Positions 11,763 to 24,800 of a stretch of DNA of 64,000 bases are shown piece by piece (position 1 is the stretch's first letter; each line of letters opens with the position of its first letter). A program made the translations under genes and the position numbers. The stretch spans positions 1,061,575 to 1,125,574 of the forward strand of contig WHUX01000001.1 of the NCBI GenBank assembly GCA_015179025.1, in the 5' to 3' direction. The stretch is from Terfezia claveryi. Taxonomy: Eukaryota > Ascomycota > Pezizomycetes > Pezizales > Pezizaceae. The notes beneath the pieces are model-generated. The model saw only the letters and a program-made list of their open reading frames with translations, did no database searches and was not told the origin of the DNA.

Positions 11763-14229
11763 CTAGGCCTCCCCACCCCCCATCGAATCCCAATTCAACC
11801 TCATCAGCAATCTATCCACCTTTCCCCCACCCCCACTCCCATCATCCTCCTCGCCATGCATGATCAACCCCACCAGCGCCCCGGCCCCTTTCCCCCTATT
11901 CTCATCCACCTCATGTAACCTCTCGACCAACCTACCTAGTAACCTCCTAGCCTGTCTACACCCTTCCTCCAGCTCCGCCATCTGGTCAGACACCTCGCTC
12001 GCCCCTGTATCTTTCGGTTTATCCACGCCTAAGTCCACCAAGTTATGGAGGGGTTCCAGGCGAGCAATCCATGCGCTGAGATTCTGCGAAATCTCCAGAA
12101 GCTGGCGGTATGTATTGGGGAAGGTGGGATCCGAGAGGAAGAGTGCTTGGAGGAGGAAGTTGAGAAAGAGCCGGTGAGCTTTCGAGAGAGACTCAGGGTC
12201 CTGCTGAAATTCTGAAATTCCTTTTATTCTTGCGGGTTTGGTTGTTGCTGTAGCTTCAGATGCGGCTATACTGGCCATATCAATGTCACCTTCCGCATCC
12301 ACCTCCCCTTCACTGCTGCTAAGGCCGCTGTCATCACTGAACCCATCTCTGGCCGTTGCCATGGAGTCGCTTCTTTTCCGCTTTCTGCTGTTGTTCTTTC
12401 GCTGCCCCCGCAGTCCCCCGAGAATTCCAATCAACCGATTGAAAGAGGGTTCAATTACTTCTCCTTGCCAGTATGCCCCTAAAGTCTCCAAGAAAAACAC
12501 AACTAGTCCAGCAGTTGCCCATATAAACCTTTCCTTTTGGGCTCGTCGGTTCAGCGCATCCCTTCTTTTGTTCGACGCAGTCCTATCGTTGACCAGTCCC
12601 AGAAGTGCACTCTTCTTCCGCCGTTTGTACCATAGCTCTTGTAATTTTATCAAGCACTTCCTTGAAGCAACCAAGTATCCAAATATCCTATCATATTTAT
12701 CCACGTCTGATTGTGTCAAAAATAACTCCATCGGCCACAATATCTGGTAATTCAAACAAACGGGGGCACCAAGGAGCAAATCGCTGAAGAAAGTTGGGTC
12801 TTTACTTGGCTTTTTCGCTGAAGGGAACGGTATGTCTGACTTTGGTTTTTGTAAGGAAAGATAGACATAATCCCTCGCCAGGTCAAGACGCTCGTCATGG
12901 ATCTCTTCGTTTTGGAATGAGGATAGAATGCCGTAGGTTCGGGTTAGGACGGCGGCAACCTCTCCCTCCTTGAGAATAGAGTTCGACAACAAGGCCGTGT
13001 TTTTCCCTCGGAACCGGTTACGAACACTCTCATCTGCCTGAGCGACGACTGTGATGGCAAACTCGCCCCGACCAAGTAGGAAAAACTCCCTAAATACATA
13101 TAGAACATCCACTATTTTTTGAGGAGGAAGCAGAGTGTGCAGAGTGTGTTGTGACAAGGAAAGCCGTATGGATGCTATAGCTGAAGAAAATTTCTGAGGC
13201 ACCAAGGGAGAGCGTAAGGTCTGTAAAAATGCGAGATTTGTAGGTAATAATCCCAACTCGGGTGATGAGCCCGATAGAGTAGCCGCTGTTGAATACTTGC
13301 CCTTCGCAGCAGGAGCATACGACGAAGCGCCTCCCCGTATTCGCACATGAGACAATGAACGCCCTATAAACAGTATTGAGGATGCAATCTCGTCGGTGAC
13401 GAATTCTGGAAGAAGTTTCTTTTCGGCCTTGAAATCCTTCAACATGACGTCGCTATCCCCAACACGTTCTCCATCCCCCTCTTTCTCTGCCACGAAGAAA
13501 TCTTCCCCTCCAAGGTTTGGTAGTCGTCCGTATAGAACCCATGTAGAGAGTTGCCGTAGCCATGCTGTTTCCGCTACTCCTAGTAGATGTAGAGAGACCT
13601 GTTCTAGTGTTGGGTAGCCTGTATGTATATCCTTCCGAAGCCGATTGATCAACTGCGCTCCCTTGATCCATTCGCCATCCTTAGCAACAACGCCATTGAC
13701 AACAGAAAGCCCGCTAAGCATCAAACTCGTGAGCCCCTCGAGATACTGTAGTATGCGATCCCAGCCATCGAACTCCTTTTTTACACTGGATAATGCAACA
13801 ATGTCGTACCCGCCAACTACACCCGATTCACGCTTAAGCACCGAGGCCTCGACTTTGACAACTTGGTCACGAAACTTCTGTAGATGGTAGGCATCGATCG
13901 CTGAGGCGAGAGCTTTTGCAATAGTTGAGGGATGGGAGGAGGCAATTTGAGCGCATTGTTGTCTGAGGGAGATGTGGGAGTTTCCGAGTGCGGATAGCGA
14001 GTTGAGAAGCTCTCTAGACGGGATTAGAACAAGCTGCGATGAACCAGGAGGCGCGTGAGAAGCTACCGTTCAGATGGGGAGACGAGGGGAAACGTAGCCG
14101 GAAGGTGGGGCGCGAAGATGGGTGACGGATGACCAGAGAGGACGATGAACAGCTCTGTTTACCGGGGCTCCTCGTCAGTGTCAGTCAGTAACAATGAAGG
14201 GGGGGAGTGATAAGCGTACCGTGGAGCAT
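11763..14229 (-). CDS. Gamma-tubulin complex component GCP4 (Spc97/Spc98 family)
   Basis: This is a predicted subunit of the gamma-tubulin ring complex, which nucleates microtubules at the spindle pole body and on septal or cytoplasmic arrays. Three exons are inferred: 14229-14220 (only 10 nt), 14154-14067 and 14013-11763, with introns of 65 and 53 nt. The joined frame starts MLHELFIVLSGHPSPIF, a typical GCP4 N-terminus, and totals about 782 residues. Family features include HTGYP, VAETAWLRQLSTWVLYGRLP and IASSILFIGRSLSHVRIRGG in the GRIP1 region, and a basic, acidic-flanked insert (KNNSRKRKRSDS). The C-terminal GRIP2 region contains a FLLQALFLSDP stretch. The gene is divergent from UBA1, with 437 bp between start codons. 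Assignment to GCP4 rather than another GCP rests on the N-terminus and length. Confidence 0.88.
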
Positions 14230-14666
14230 GGTATAGAGATTATATCGCGTCAGTCAACCATGGAAGAAAGACGGGAAGCTCACGAGATTGTGGCAACTCT
14301 GCTCTAGCAAGGGACCTTGATGCCTGAAACATTTTCTTTGCCAAGACCCACCCCACCCTGTCCCGCCATGGTATCCTTGCAATGGTTGGAAGCTTCCTGG
14401 CTTCAGCAGAATCTCTCCAGTTTACTGACGTTCAACTCCTATGTGCTTGTTCTTTGCTACGCTGCTAGACAATCCACTCTACGATAGTATACCTTCACGG
14501 CGTTTACGTTTTTCCACTAGCTACTGAGATATCACAGCTTCATCGCACCGAAAGATTCTCAGCAATATCGTACACATCAAAAGCTCTGGGCTCGCCCCAA
14601 TACGCCACATTGTCTTCGAAAAGAAAGCCCTCTTCTGACCTTGAAGTTCGTCCATTCAAGCACAAG
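14230..14666. promoter_or_regulatory. Shared divergent promoter of GCP4 and UBA1
   Basis: A 437-bp interval lies between two divergent start codons and contains no ORF. It must hold both promoters and 5' UTRs. The part nearest UBA1 is pyrimidine-rich. I see no clear TATA box for either gene. Confidence 0.5.
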
Positions 14667-17600
14667 ATGACGGTAGGTTGAGCTCCAATTTACTTTTGTT
14701 ACCGTAGCTTACAGGTGAGCTCTGGACAGGACTCGAGCATGCAAATCGACACTGATCAGCCTACCAACGAGATCGATGAGAGTCTTTACTCTCGGCAACT
14801 GTATGTTCCAATGCCCAAATGCCCAAATACCACACTGCCAACTAGATGCGGAAGTTAACATATCCAGTTATGTCCTCGGACATGAGGCCATGAAGCGTAT
14901 GAGTACATCGAATGTGCTTATAGTTGGCCTGAAGGGCCTGGGTGTGGAGATAGGTATGTTGTTATAACTCCCAGAGCTATCACATCGCTTCTGACGTTCA
15001 AGTCAGCCAAAAATGTATGCCTGGCTGGTGTGAAATCCGTCACTCTCTATGATCCGGCCCCAGTCGAGATTGCCGACCTCTCCGCCCAATTCTTTCTCCA
15101 CGCCCAGGACGTCGGGAAGCCCCGTGACGAAGTCACTGCTCCCCGCCTTGCCGAACTTAATTCCTACACCCCTGTCACCGTTCACAAATCAACATCAGGC
15201 CTCACCTCCAATCCCTCTGTCCTTGGAAGTTTCCAGATAGTCGTGTTGACAGAGGCCTCGCTAAAAACTCAGCTCGTGGTTAACGAGTACTGCCATCAAA
15301 ATAATATCGCTTTTATCAGTGCGGATGTGAGGGGTCTATTTGGAAATATCTTCTGCGATTTTGGGGAGAATTTCGCCATCACTGATGCTACTGGAGAGAA
15401 CGTTGCCAGCGGGATCATTGCTAGCATTGGTGAGGACGGTCTAATTACTGCCCTGGATGAGACAAGACATGGTTTGGAGGATGGTGACTATGTGACATTC
15501 ACTGAGGTTATTGGGCTTGAGGCTTTGAACAACGCGGAACCACGAAAGGTTGAAGTCAAGGGTAAGTGACAGTAATTAAAGAGAATTCGCATAATGCTAA
15601 CACATTCCAGGTCCCTATACCTTCTCTATTGGCGATATCTCTTCTCTCGACGGTGCGTACGTAAGAGGTGGTTTGTTTACCCAGGTCAAGATGCCCAAAA
15701 TCATGAACTTCAAACCTCTGGCCGAGAGACTCCGAAAACCAGAGTTTCTCATTACCGACTATGCCAAGTTTGACAGGTCTATGCAGCTTCATGTTGGGTT
15801 CCAGGCTCTCCACACCTTCGCTGAGAAGCATAATGGACAGCTACCCAACCCACTGAATGAGGAGGATGCAACTGAGTTCCTAAAGGAGGCAAACGAGATT
15901 GCTGCTACATACGGAGATGAGAAGCCAGTGCTAGACGAGAAGTTAATGAAGGAGCTTTCCTACCAGGCACGGGGCTATATCTCACCGATGTGTGCTTTCT
16001 TCGGTGGTTTTGCCGCTCAAGAAGTCCTCAAGGCTGTATCCGGAAAATTCACCCCTATTGATGGCTACATGTATTTTGACTCATTAGAGAGCTTACCCAC
16101 CTCTATCAAGCGAACTGAAGAAAACTGTGCACCCTTGGGATCTCGATATGATGGCCAGATTGCAGTGTTTGGCAAAGACTACCAGGAAAAGATTGCGAAT
16201 GCTAAAGTCTTCTTGGTTGGGGCGGGGGCTATTGGCTGTGAGATGTTGAAGAATTGGGCAATGATGGGCCTTGCAAGTGGGCCAAATGGAAAAATTACGG
16301 TTACCGATATGGACTCTATTGAGAAGAGCAACCTTAACAGGCAATTCTTGTTCAGGCCTGCTGATGTTGGGAAGCAAAAGAGTGAATGTGCTGCCGCAGC
16401 CGTTGCCGCAATGAATCCTGATCTCACGGGCAAAATTCAGACTCTCCGAGACAGAGTTGGGCCTGATACCGAGCATGTTTTCAATGAAGATTTCTGGGGG
16501 GAATTGGACTTTGTGACAAATGCTTTGGACAATATTGAGGCAAGGACGTACGTTGACAGAAGGTGTGTATTCTTCAGGAAGCCACTTCTTGAAAGTGGTA
16601 CCCTTGGCACCAAGGGCAACACACAGGTGGTTCTCCCTCATGTGACAGAGAGCTACTCCTCTTCTCAAGATCCACCCGAGCAGAGTTTCCCCATGTGCAC
16701 ACTCCGAAGTTTCCCCAACAAGATTGAGCACACCATAGCATGGGCAAGGGAGGTATTCGACGGTTATTTCGTTAAGCCTGCGGAGAACGTCAATCTATAC
16801 CTCTCCCAGCCGAATTTCATTGAGAGTACATTGAAGCAAGTTGGAAACCAGAAGCAAGTTCTTGAGATGATTCAATCTTACCTTGTTACATCAAAGCCAT
16901 TGACCTTCGAAGAATGTATTATCTGGGCTAGGCTGGAGTTTGAGAAGCAGTACAATAACAGTATTCAACAACTTCTTTATAATTTCCCGAAAGACTCAAC
17001 CACATCTACCGGGACTCCATTTTGGTCCGGCCCCAAGCGTGCTCCCGACCCACTTACCTTTGATACCGAGAAGAAGGAGCACATGGACTTTATCATCGCT
17101 GGTGCAAACCTCCATGCTTTCAACTATGGCCTAAGGCGCACTGATTTGGATTTCACTGCCTACCGCAAGGTGTTGGACAGCATAATGGTCCCTGAGTTCA
17201 CTCCAAGCTCTGGGGTGAGGATCCAGGCCAGTGACAACGAACCTGACCCAAACGCTGCTCAGCCAGGCTTTGCCGATGAGGATGAACTCTTCAAGATCAC
17301 AGAGAGCCTGCCAGCTCCAGCTACTCTTGCAGGGTATAGGTTGAATCCAGTAGAATTTGAGAAGGATGATGACACGAATTATCACATCGCCTTCATTACC
17401 GCTGCCAGCAATTTGCGTGCCCTCAACTACGGAATCCAAGTGGCGGACGCTCACAAGACCAAGTTCATTGCCGGGAAGATTGTTCCCGCCATTGCTACTG
17501 TAAGCTTCGATTTTAATTTTATTATACGTCTGTGTTACTAATTAGGCTAAATAGACTACCGCTCTGGTTACTGGTCTTGTTTGCCTCGAGCTCTACAAGA

Positions 17601-18108
17601 TTGTCGATGGCAAAAACAGGCTTGAGGACTACCGCAATGGATTCGTCAACCTCGCTCTTCCATTTGTCACCTTCAGCGAACCCATTGCTAGCCCCAAGGG
17701 CAAGTACCTTGGACTCGACGAGAGCGGTAAAAAGGTTGAGAAGACCGTAGATAAGCTGTGGGATAGATTTGACTTCGAAGGGGACCTCACTCTGAAAGAT
17801 ATCCTTGGTAGATTTTCTACAATGGGACTGGAGATTACCATGTTGAGCAGCGGAGTGTCCTTGCTCTATGCCAGCTTCTTCCCACCAAAGAAACGACACG
17901 AGAGGACTCAGATGAGGTGAGTAATGGTATAATGCCGTTGGTGGCTGTAACACAAAGCTGACAGGAGAACAGGGTCACCGAGCTTATTGAGTCTGTTTCC
18001 AAGAAGCCAGTTCCTTCACATACCAGGAACGTCATCCTCGAGATTTGCTGTGACGATCAAACTGAAGATGATGTGGAAGTACCATTTGTTTGCGTAAAGT
18101 TGAGATGA
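14667..18108 (+). CDS. UBA1: Ubiquitin-activating enzyme E1
   Basis: Uba1 adenylates the ubiquitin C-terminus and passes it to E2 enzymes through a thioester, in cytosol and nucleus. Seven exons are inferred: 14667-14672, 14730-14800, 14868-14953, 15007-15561, 15611-17499, 17555-17916 and 17973-18108. All frames close, giving about 1034 residues (yeast 1024). An alternative acceptor at 14714 would add five in-frame residues. The inactive adenylation half begins [37 protein letters not shown]. The active half carries [17 protein letters not shown] and the [19 protein letters not shown]/Mg motif. The catalytic cysteine sits in [12 protein letters not shown] at about residue 602. The C-terminal ubiquitin-fold domain ends [13 protein letters not shown]. 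All key residues are present. Confidence 0.97.
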
Positions 18109-18551
18109 AGCCAGGTGCCCCAAGGGGAGGAGGATGGCATGGGGCGCACGTTTAAACAAAAGAAGCGAAGGAGAAAAGGTCAAAATCATGAGGGTGAGCG
18201 TTTGACGAAGATGAGTAAGGCTAATAGGTTCAAGGAATAAATGTGATGGTGTGTTGTTGTACCCCTTGCCTTGTGTATCGCTGCATAGACAGTTGCAGGT
18301 GGATGAAATCCTTTAAATTTTTCGGGGGTTCGAGAGTGCAGAGTTGGATGGTTACAAGTAGATAGGTACAAATAATTATTTACTTATCCAATTATTCCGA
18401 CTTTGAAGTTCTTTGAAGCTTCTGACAAATGTGCTGCTTGTCTCCAATTTATTCCGGTGATGTATAAATAATTATCCGAAGTGACTCAAATTGTTTTTTC
18501 GGTGTCATGTGGCTCGGTACAACATGCAGCAGGTAATAAGGGAAGTTCAAG
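18109..18551. other. UBA1 to ARC1 intergenic
   Basis: This 443-bp interval between two same-strand genes has no supportable ORF. It holds the UBA1 3' end and the upstream region of the ARC1-like gene. Confidence 0.4.
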
Positions 18552-20268
18552 ATGCTTAGACCCCACTTTGTGCCCCGCCTCATCAGCGTCCCCATCCCAC
18601 GCTCAACATTAACCCATTTTATCTTTACAAGTCCATACACCAGGCCAGTCCCAGCCACCTCTCTCTCCAATTCAAGAAGAAATTTCAGACACGGCAAAGC
18701 AGAAGCACATACAATGGCAGCAGAATTAGCCTCACTTACCCTCTCCTCCCAGGATACCTTGCTCAAGCTCATCACTGAGTCGTTCCCAAATCTCTCCCTC
18801 ACTATCACTGTGTCTGAGGAAGCAAAGGCTTCAAGCATCAAGCTCCCCACAGACGAGGTCGTTTCAGGAACGAATACCATCACGCACTATCTTGCTCGTC
18901 AATTGTTTCCCGGCTTGGAGTACAGCGAGATTGAGAAAGCTGAGGTCGGGCAGTGGTTGACGCTTAGTGCGTTGAACCAGGATACGCCAACAGAGAAGTA
19001 CTTGAAGGAGCTGAATGGGCATTTAAAGACCCGGACGACGATATTAGGCGAGAGGCCGAGCATAGCGGATCTAGCTGCTTATGTGAGGATTAGGGAGCAT
19101 GTCAAGAGGTGGTCGAGTGAAGAGAGGACGGGGGGAGTGGATGGGGGGTGGAGGTATATTGTTCGCTGGATGGATTTTGTGCAGAATGCACCAGAGGTGT
19201 TTGGGGTTAGGGTTGGGGAGAAGGAGAAGGTTAAGGTGAATTTGGGGGAGGTTGTAAAGGTGTTGAAGGTTGAGGAACCGGTGAAAGAGAAGAAGGTGGA
19301 GGGAGCAGTGGAGGAGGGAAAGAAGGGAAAGAAGGAGAAGAAAGGGGGGAAGGGGGAGGAGGTGAAGGAGGTGGCGAACGATGTGGTGGAGAAGGTGGAG
19401 AAGGGGGTGGGGAAGGCTGCCGAGAAGGTGAAGGAGGCAGCGGAGACTGTTGCTGGGGCTCCGGCTGAAGGTGGCAAGAAGGATAAGAAGGCAAAGAAGG
19501 AGAAGGCTCCTAAGGCTCCTGCACCAAAGAAGGAGGGTATGTTTTCCTCCCCAAACCACTCTCCCTACTTAGCCTACTACTACCGTGAACAACCTCCTAA
19601 CTTCCCTCGTTTCCCCAACAGAATTTATCCTCACACCTTCCCTCGTCGATCTCCGCGTCGGCCAAATCCTTAGATGTGTCCCCCATCCCAATGCCGACAG
19701 CCTCTACATGTCGACTGTCGCCTGCGGCGACCTCCCCACCGCCACCTCCTATATCAATCCGTACCCTGATCCCGCCTCTCCCTCCACTCCGCCCACCCGA
19801 ACCGTGCTCTCCGGCCTGCGCGGAAAAATCCCTATCGAAGAAATGCAAGGCCGCAAAGTCATTCTCGTCTGTAACCTCAAACCCGCCAATATGCGAGGGA
19901 TAAAATCCAGCGCCATGGTGCTCGCCGCATCCCCTAGGTTAGCCGAGGGCGGGGATCCACATGCGGGTGTGGTTGAGTTGGTGGAGCCGCCGGTGGATGC
20001 GCAGGTCGGGGAGAGGGTCTTCTTTGAGGGGTATGCGGAGGGCGAGCCGCAGGAGATGCTGAATAGTAAGCAGAAGGTTATGGAAATGATTCAGCCAGGA
20101 TTTTTTACGACGGAGGAGTTGGAGGTGGCGTTTGATGGGGAAGTGGTGTTTACGGGAGCGGAGGGGGAGGCGACCGATTCGAAGCTGAGTAAGGGAAAGG
20201 GGCGACTAGTTACAGAGAGGGGCGGTGTATGTAAGGTGAGGACATTGAAGGGGGCGTTGGTGAGGTAG
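18552..20268 (+). CDS. ARC1: ARC1/AIMP1-like aminoacyl-tRNA synthetase cofactor with C-terminal tRNA-binding domain; two possible starts
   Basis: Arc1-type proteins bind tRNA and anchor methionyl- and glutamyl-tRNA synthetases. Exon 1 runs to 19536, an 85-nt intron follows (19537-19621), and exon 2 is 19622-20268. From the ATG at 18714 the protein has about 489 residues. The N-terminal part is GST-C-like (TITHYLARQLFPGLEYSEIEKAEVGQWLTLSALNQ). A long Lys/Glu-rich linker follows, as in Arc1. From about residue 276 comes the EMAPII/OB-fold tRNA-binding domain (LVDLRVGQILRCVPHPNADSLY, then LSGLRGKIPIEEMQGRKVILVCNLKPANMRGIKSSAMVL). An in-frame ATG at 18552 adds 54 residues that are Arg/Ser/Thr-rich and have no acidic residue until near their end, resembling a mitochondrial presequence. 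The 18714 start is the conserved one. Which start is used cannot be decided from sequence alone. Confidence 0.88.
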
Positions 20269-20754
20269 ATTGTGGGGAAAATTGGTTCATTTGAGTATGG
20301 ATGGGGAAAATAGGATGGGTGGGATGGGATGGGATATATCGGTCTTCCTTTTTTCTTCTGGGTTAGGAAGGGGATTTGAAAATGGGAGATACTTCTAAAT
20401 GGTCAGCATGGCAGTAAAAATAGAGGAATTGGTGCTCTACGGTGGGTGTGCAAGTACTGTGGATGTGCAAGTACTGTGGGTGTGGATGTGACTTACAGTG
20501 GCATCGAGGCTCGCGATGAGTCCCAATTAATTCTAGATTCTAGTCGTAAGAAAACGCCTAAATATATTCAAGTTCTATCTATGAATTGAAAATGCCAGAG
20601 AAAAAACCCTTCCAAAAAACAAAAGTAACCCTTTGATATTATATATGCCCCTAAAACGGAATAAATGCAGTGCCTTCCAGCAAGATCTACATAAACACTC
20701 CACCCACGACTCCCACATTCTCCTTCACCCACTCCCCACTCCCACACTCACTCC
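20269..20754. other. Convergent 3' interval between ARC1-like gene and NBP35
   Basis: No gene is present. It holds the 3' ends of two convergent transcripts. A partly repeated unit (GTGCAAGTACTGTGG) occurs twice near 20446-20480. Confidence 0.4.
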
Positions 20755-21833
20755 TCACTCCTCCTCTATCCCCTCCTCCTCCCCAACAACCTTCCTCCTC
20801 ACTTTCCCCACAATCTCTTCCAACGCCTTCACTGCCTGACTCTCCGGATACGCCTCAAACACACTCTCCCCATAGTCACACGCAACCCTGATCCTCGGGT
20901 CCAGAGGCACCCTTCCCAAAAACTCTACTCCGAGACTCCTCGCCAGGCCCTCCCCTCCTCCAGTCGTCGCCGTAAAAATTTCACTCCTCGTATCGCAATT
21001 GGGGCATATAAACCCGCTCATATTCTCCACTATGCCCAGGACCTTCACCCCCGCCTTTCTACAAAAATCAAACTCCTTGCGTACATCGAGGAGCGAGACC
21101 TCTTGTGGTGTAGTAACTAGTATCGCTCCGTCAATGCCAGATTGTTTAAGGAGAGTGATGATGGATAAGTGCTCGTCTGAAGTGCCTGGGGGGGTGTCTA
21201 TGATTAAGAAATCCAACTCTCCCCAATCTACATCTCTAAGGAACTGTTTAATTAAGCCATTTTTCTTGGGCCCGCGCCAAATAACTGCGTCGTGCTGATT
21301 TGGAAGCATGAATTGGATACTCATGACGCTGAGGTTATCGGAGACATAGACCGGGCTCAACCCCGAGGACGAGCTGTGGATTTTCTCGTGCTCTACGCCG
21401 AGCATTTTCGGGAGCGAAGGGCCGCAGATATCGATGTCCATGAGGCCAATTTGGTGGTACGGGTGTGTGAGGGAGAAGGACTGCGAGAGCAGCGTAGTGA
21501 AGGTGGATTTGCCGACGCCGCCTTTGCCGCTGAGAATTAGCAGTTTGTGGCGAATCTGTGAGAGCCGCGCTTGGATCGGGAGAAGGTCGGGGTCGGGGCC
21601 CTTGGGGGCGGTGGAGCAGATGGTTTGGTTGGGGCAGCCGGCGCAGGCGTCCTGTTTTTTTTAAAAAGGGTGGGTTAGTGCGGGGGTGGTATTGAGAGGG
21701 GGAGGAGGGGGCTTACCATCTTGCCGGCTTGTTTGCTGTCAGGGCCGGGACAGTGCTCGGGCTCAGGGGCGACGAGATCGGGCCCGGAGGCGGAGAAGGA
21801 TGGCCCGGGAGGGATGTCGATTGTCGTCGGCAT
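20755..21833 (-). CDS. NBP35: Cytosolic Fe-S cluster assembly P-loop ATPase Nbp35
   Basis: Nbp35 is the scaffold ATPase of the cytosolic iron-sulfur assembly pathway and normally works with Cfd1. Exon 1 is 21833-21717, a 65-nt intron spans 21716-21652, and exon 2 is 21651-20755. The product is about 337 residues (yeast 328). The N-terminal cluster-binding cysteines are C28, C42, C45 and C51 (HCP...[13 protein letters not shown]); this N-terminus separates Nbp35 from Cfd1. The deviant Walker A motif is [10 protein letters not shown] at about 80-89, followed by [17 protein letters not shown]. Further motifs are [16 protein letters not shown] and the bridging CPxC in FICPNCDT. The gene converges on the ARC1-like gene and looks complete. 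Confidence 0.95.
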
Positions 21834-24800
21834 TGTGTGTGGTGGTCTCAGTGGAGTCAGGGAAGGGAACGTAGCTAGCTGTGCGATTCAGAATTCGAAG
21901 ATGAATCTCGATGGCAGTACAGAGAACGGAGTTGAATGTTCGTTAGTGGGGCAGAGCGCCCGTCATCACCTGACCGCGCTACCTGTATACCCTATAAATC
22001 GAATCAGCCCTCTTCTGCGCAGAAATAGCCGAACACGCTTTAACCGATTCATTATTACTCCACGAATAGCAGCCTGGTCGCTCCTGTTGGCTCCGGTCGA
22101 GCAGGAGCTCTATACGAGCTGCATAGTTGATAACGCGGAGGAACACAACAGATCTCCGCATACAGGGGAGCCTACACGTGTATCTACCCGCTGCCAGCCT
22201 AATGATCGAGAGGAGAGGAGAATAGTCATATATATAACTGTCAATAGTCTGTGGCAGGCATTTCTCTGTTGGAAGATGGTGTCAGATCTACTTCAGGGTA
22301 ATTCCTTACTCAAGCATCTGTTTAATATATTCCCAACTTTGGAAAGTTTCTTATGTGACAGATTCCAAGGCGTATCTATTATCAGCAGCACAAGAAGCGT
22401 AGTGATACCATCCTTGTTGCAACAAAGCAGAAGTGAAAAGCACTGCCCTACCCTACCATTTCTATAATTAAGTGTTGTAGCACAAGTGCTGATACAGATG
22501 GCAAATGAAGCCAAAAGAGAGTTTGTTGGGAGTAGGCCTGATACCAAAAGCACCGACTCATGCAGTTGCAAAATCTTAAAGGGCACCTTCAGATGACAGC
22601 CATTCAATATTGCCTCCAATCATACACTTCTCATATCAGGACACCTCAATATTCACCATCTCGAATATGCATCGATGCTAATAGTACCATACCCCCAACT
22701 ATACCAGGAGCAAGCCGTTACTATAGAGGAAGATTGAACAAAATATAGCCTTCGGGATTCCAGTACGTTGGGAACACTTGAAAAGCCAACCGCTAAATAT
22801 GAATACAATTTTCTTTCCCCCCACCCCCCAATGTATAAAAGGAAAGCGACTTGAGTGCATCCCATGATGGTACACTGTTCTACATCATTGGATTTCACGC
22901 CTTCGACCTCCTCCTCCTCCTCCTCTCTTTCTCTTCGTCCTGTTGAGGGTAACGTACTGTAACAGGGGTAGTTTCGACCTCTTGTACAGCACAGGCCCGA
23001 ATAAGAAACCTTCTTTTTTCCTGTCTTAATTAGTGTGGAGAGTCCTAATTGTCCCATTATAAGGTAGCATGCCATATTCCCCTTCTTAAAGTGCGTCACC
23101 TGACCGCGCTATGTCCGTGTGCATATATACATGTATGCACTCTGTATGCATATATGCATGTATGTACATATGCATGCATGCACTCCGTATGTATGTACAT
23201 ATGCATGTATCTTAGCATGCAATATCTCGGCCCAATTTTCAACCCCGGTTCAATCACATGTAAATACCCCGGCGGCGCCCCCACGAGAACTGCAACTTTT
23301 TTTTTTGTTGAGGTTACATTGCCCCTGCAGATGTCTGAATACGGGCGACGCATAAACTTTCTGTAGATAGATCTCAATACGGCGATCTATCCGGTTGTTG
23401 TAATAAAGGAGGTCGTGTGTCAACTAGTCTCGATCAGACCCTCGTAGGTGTCAACTCCGGCCATCTCGCAATCCCGCATCTCGTCATATGCATCCAGGCA
23501 TCACTCCGCTGATCAGATATCACATATGTACTCTGTAAGGTATTCGATACGATATCTGTCCAAAAAAAAAAAAAGAAAGAAAGAAAGACTTTGGCAATCG
23601 CTGCCTTTTTCAAGCATCTGGCCTGCGTACCATATGCCAATTATAGAAAGCGTATACATAGATACATGTACATACGTCTGTGCCCCCAGAGTTACAGCAA
23701 TTCCGCCCCTGCCCCTAGCTCGGAAGGCTCTTTTCTATATGCTTACCTTGGCTAAGTTCAAGTATACAATTCTTACATGTAACTCAAGAAGTAAGCATGA
23801 GCATAACAGTCGGGCATAAAGACTTTAATGCGAAACATATGGTACAAGTCACAGCTATAGCACACATAGTTATCCGTAGCGACAATATCGACAGGATTGC
23901 GAATCGGCGGGGCGTGGTAATACTGCCGTTGCTGGTGGCCGTCGTTGCTCGTTGCTAGTGGTCGTCGTTGGTTTAAAATTTTCCTAGGTCATGTACTTTT
24001 TGCCATAAACAGCTTGCGGGTCCTGGTCACAGCTCCTGCCGCAGCCACAGCGTGCTCGGTATCATTGACCATATTCCTAGAGAGGAGTTCGGGAAGGTAA
24101 CGGTATGGAGGCTTCCGAATTCCAGAAGCATTAGAAGTTGAGCCCCTAGGGTGGAATTAGGCCTCGACAAGCAGAAAGCTTGGAAGGTATATATGAAAAT
24201 AATTGGTGGTCGGTGTAGCTGAGCATTCCACGACGACATCCTTGGTGATTAACTGCTCTCCTTTCTGGAAGCTCATCCTTTTCCCTACTTCTTTGCTGAA
24301 CGGACAAGGCTGAGTGTTCAAATGACCCCCACAGCCGAAGAAACGATGAGAGAATACAGGTAACCGAAGAAGAAAGTACGTTCCTCAAACAACACAATTC
24401 TTCAAGAAAACATCCACTCTCCTCATGCTAGAAAAACTGGAGGGGTGACATAGTTACCGATCTAAGTACTTGAGGAAAACTACTATGGAACCTCTAGTTT
24501 ACGCATTCAAAAGAAGAAAGTTGGGAAAAAAAAGAGGAGAGCAGATCCGAATAGCACGTCAAATTTACGACCTGATTACCGCAGACTAAAACTTTGCAAG
24601 AAACGTGACCTGAGCCCCCATCTTAACTCAATTCGCAGCCATGGAGTAGAGCATCCTTTAAAGAATTTCTGCAGCCCGCACCGGTAAACTTGAGCTCACC
24701 TACATACCTTTGGCCACCTCCTTGAGGAATTGGGATCCGAAATACTTGTATGACAGCGTGCTATTCCTATTTGGGCAGTACTTTCCCGATTGGGTCTTTA

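Noticed and set aside
19071..19559. Leu/His/Pro-rich minus-strand ORF
   Set aside because: It is the antisense shadow of the Lys/Glu-rich linker of the ARC1-like gene.
21721..22467. 248-residue plus-strand ORF
   Set aside because: It overlaps NBP35 exon 1 in antisense and runs into non-coding DNA, with no motif.
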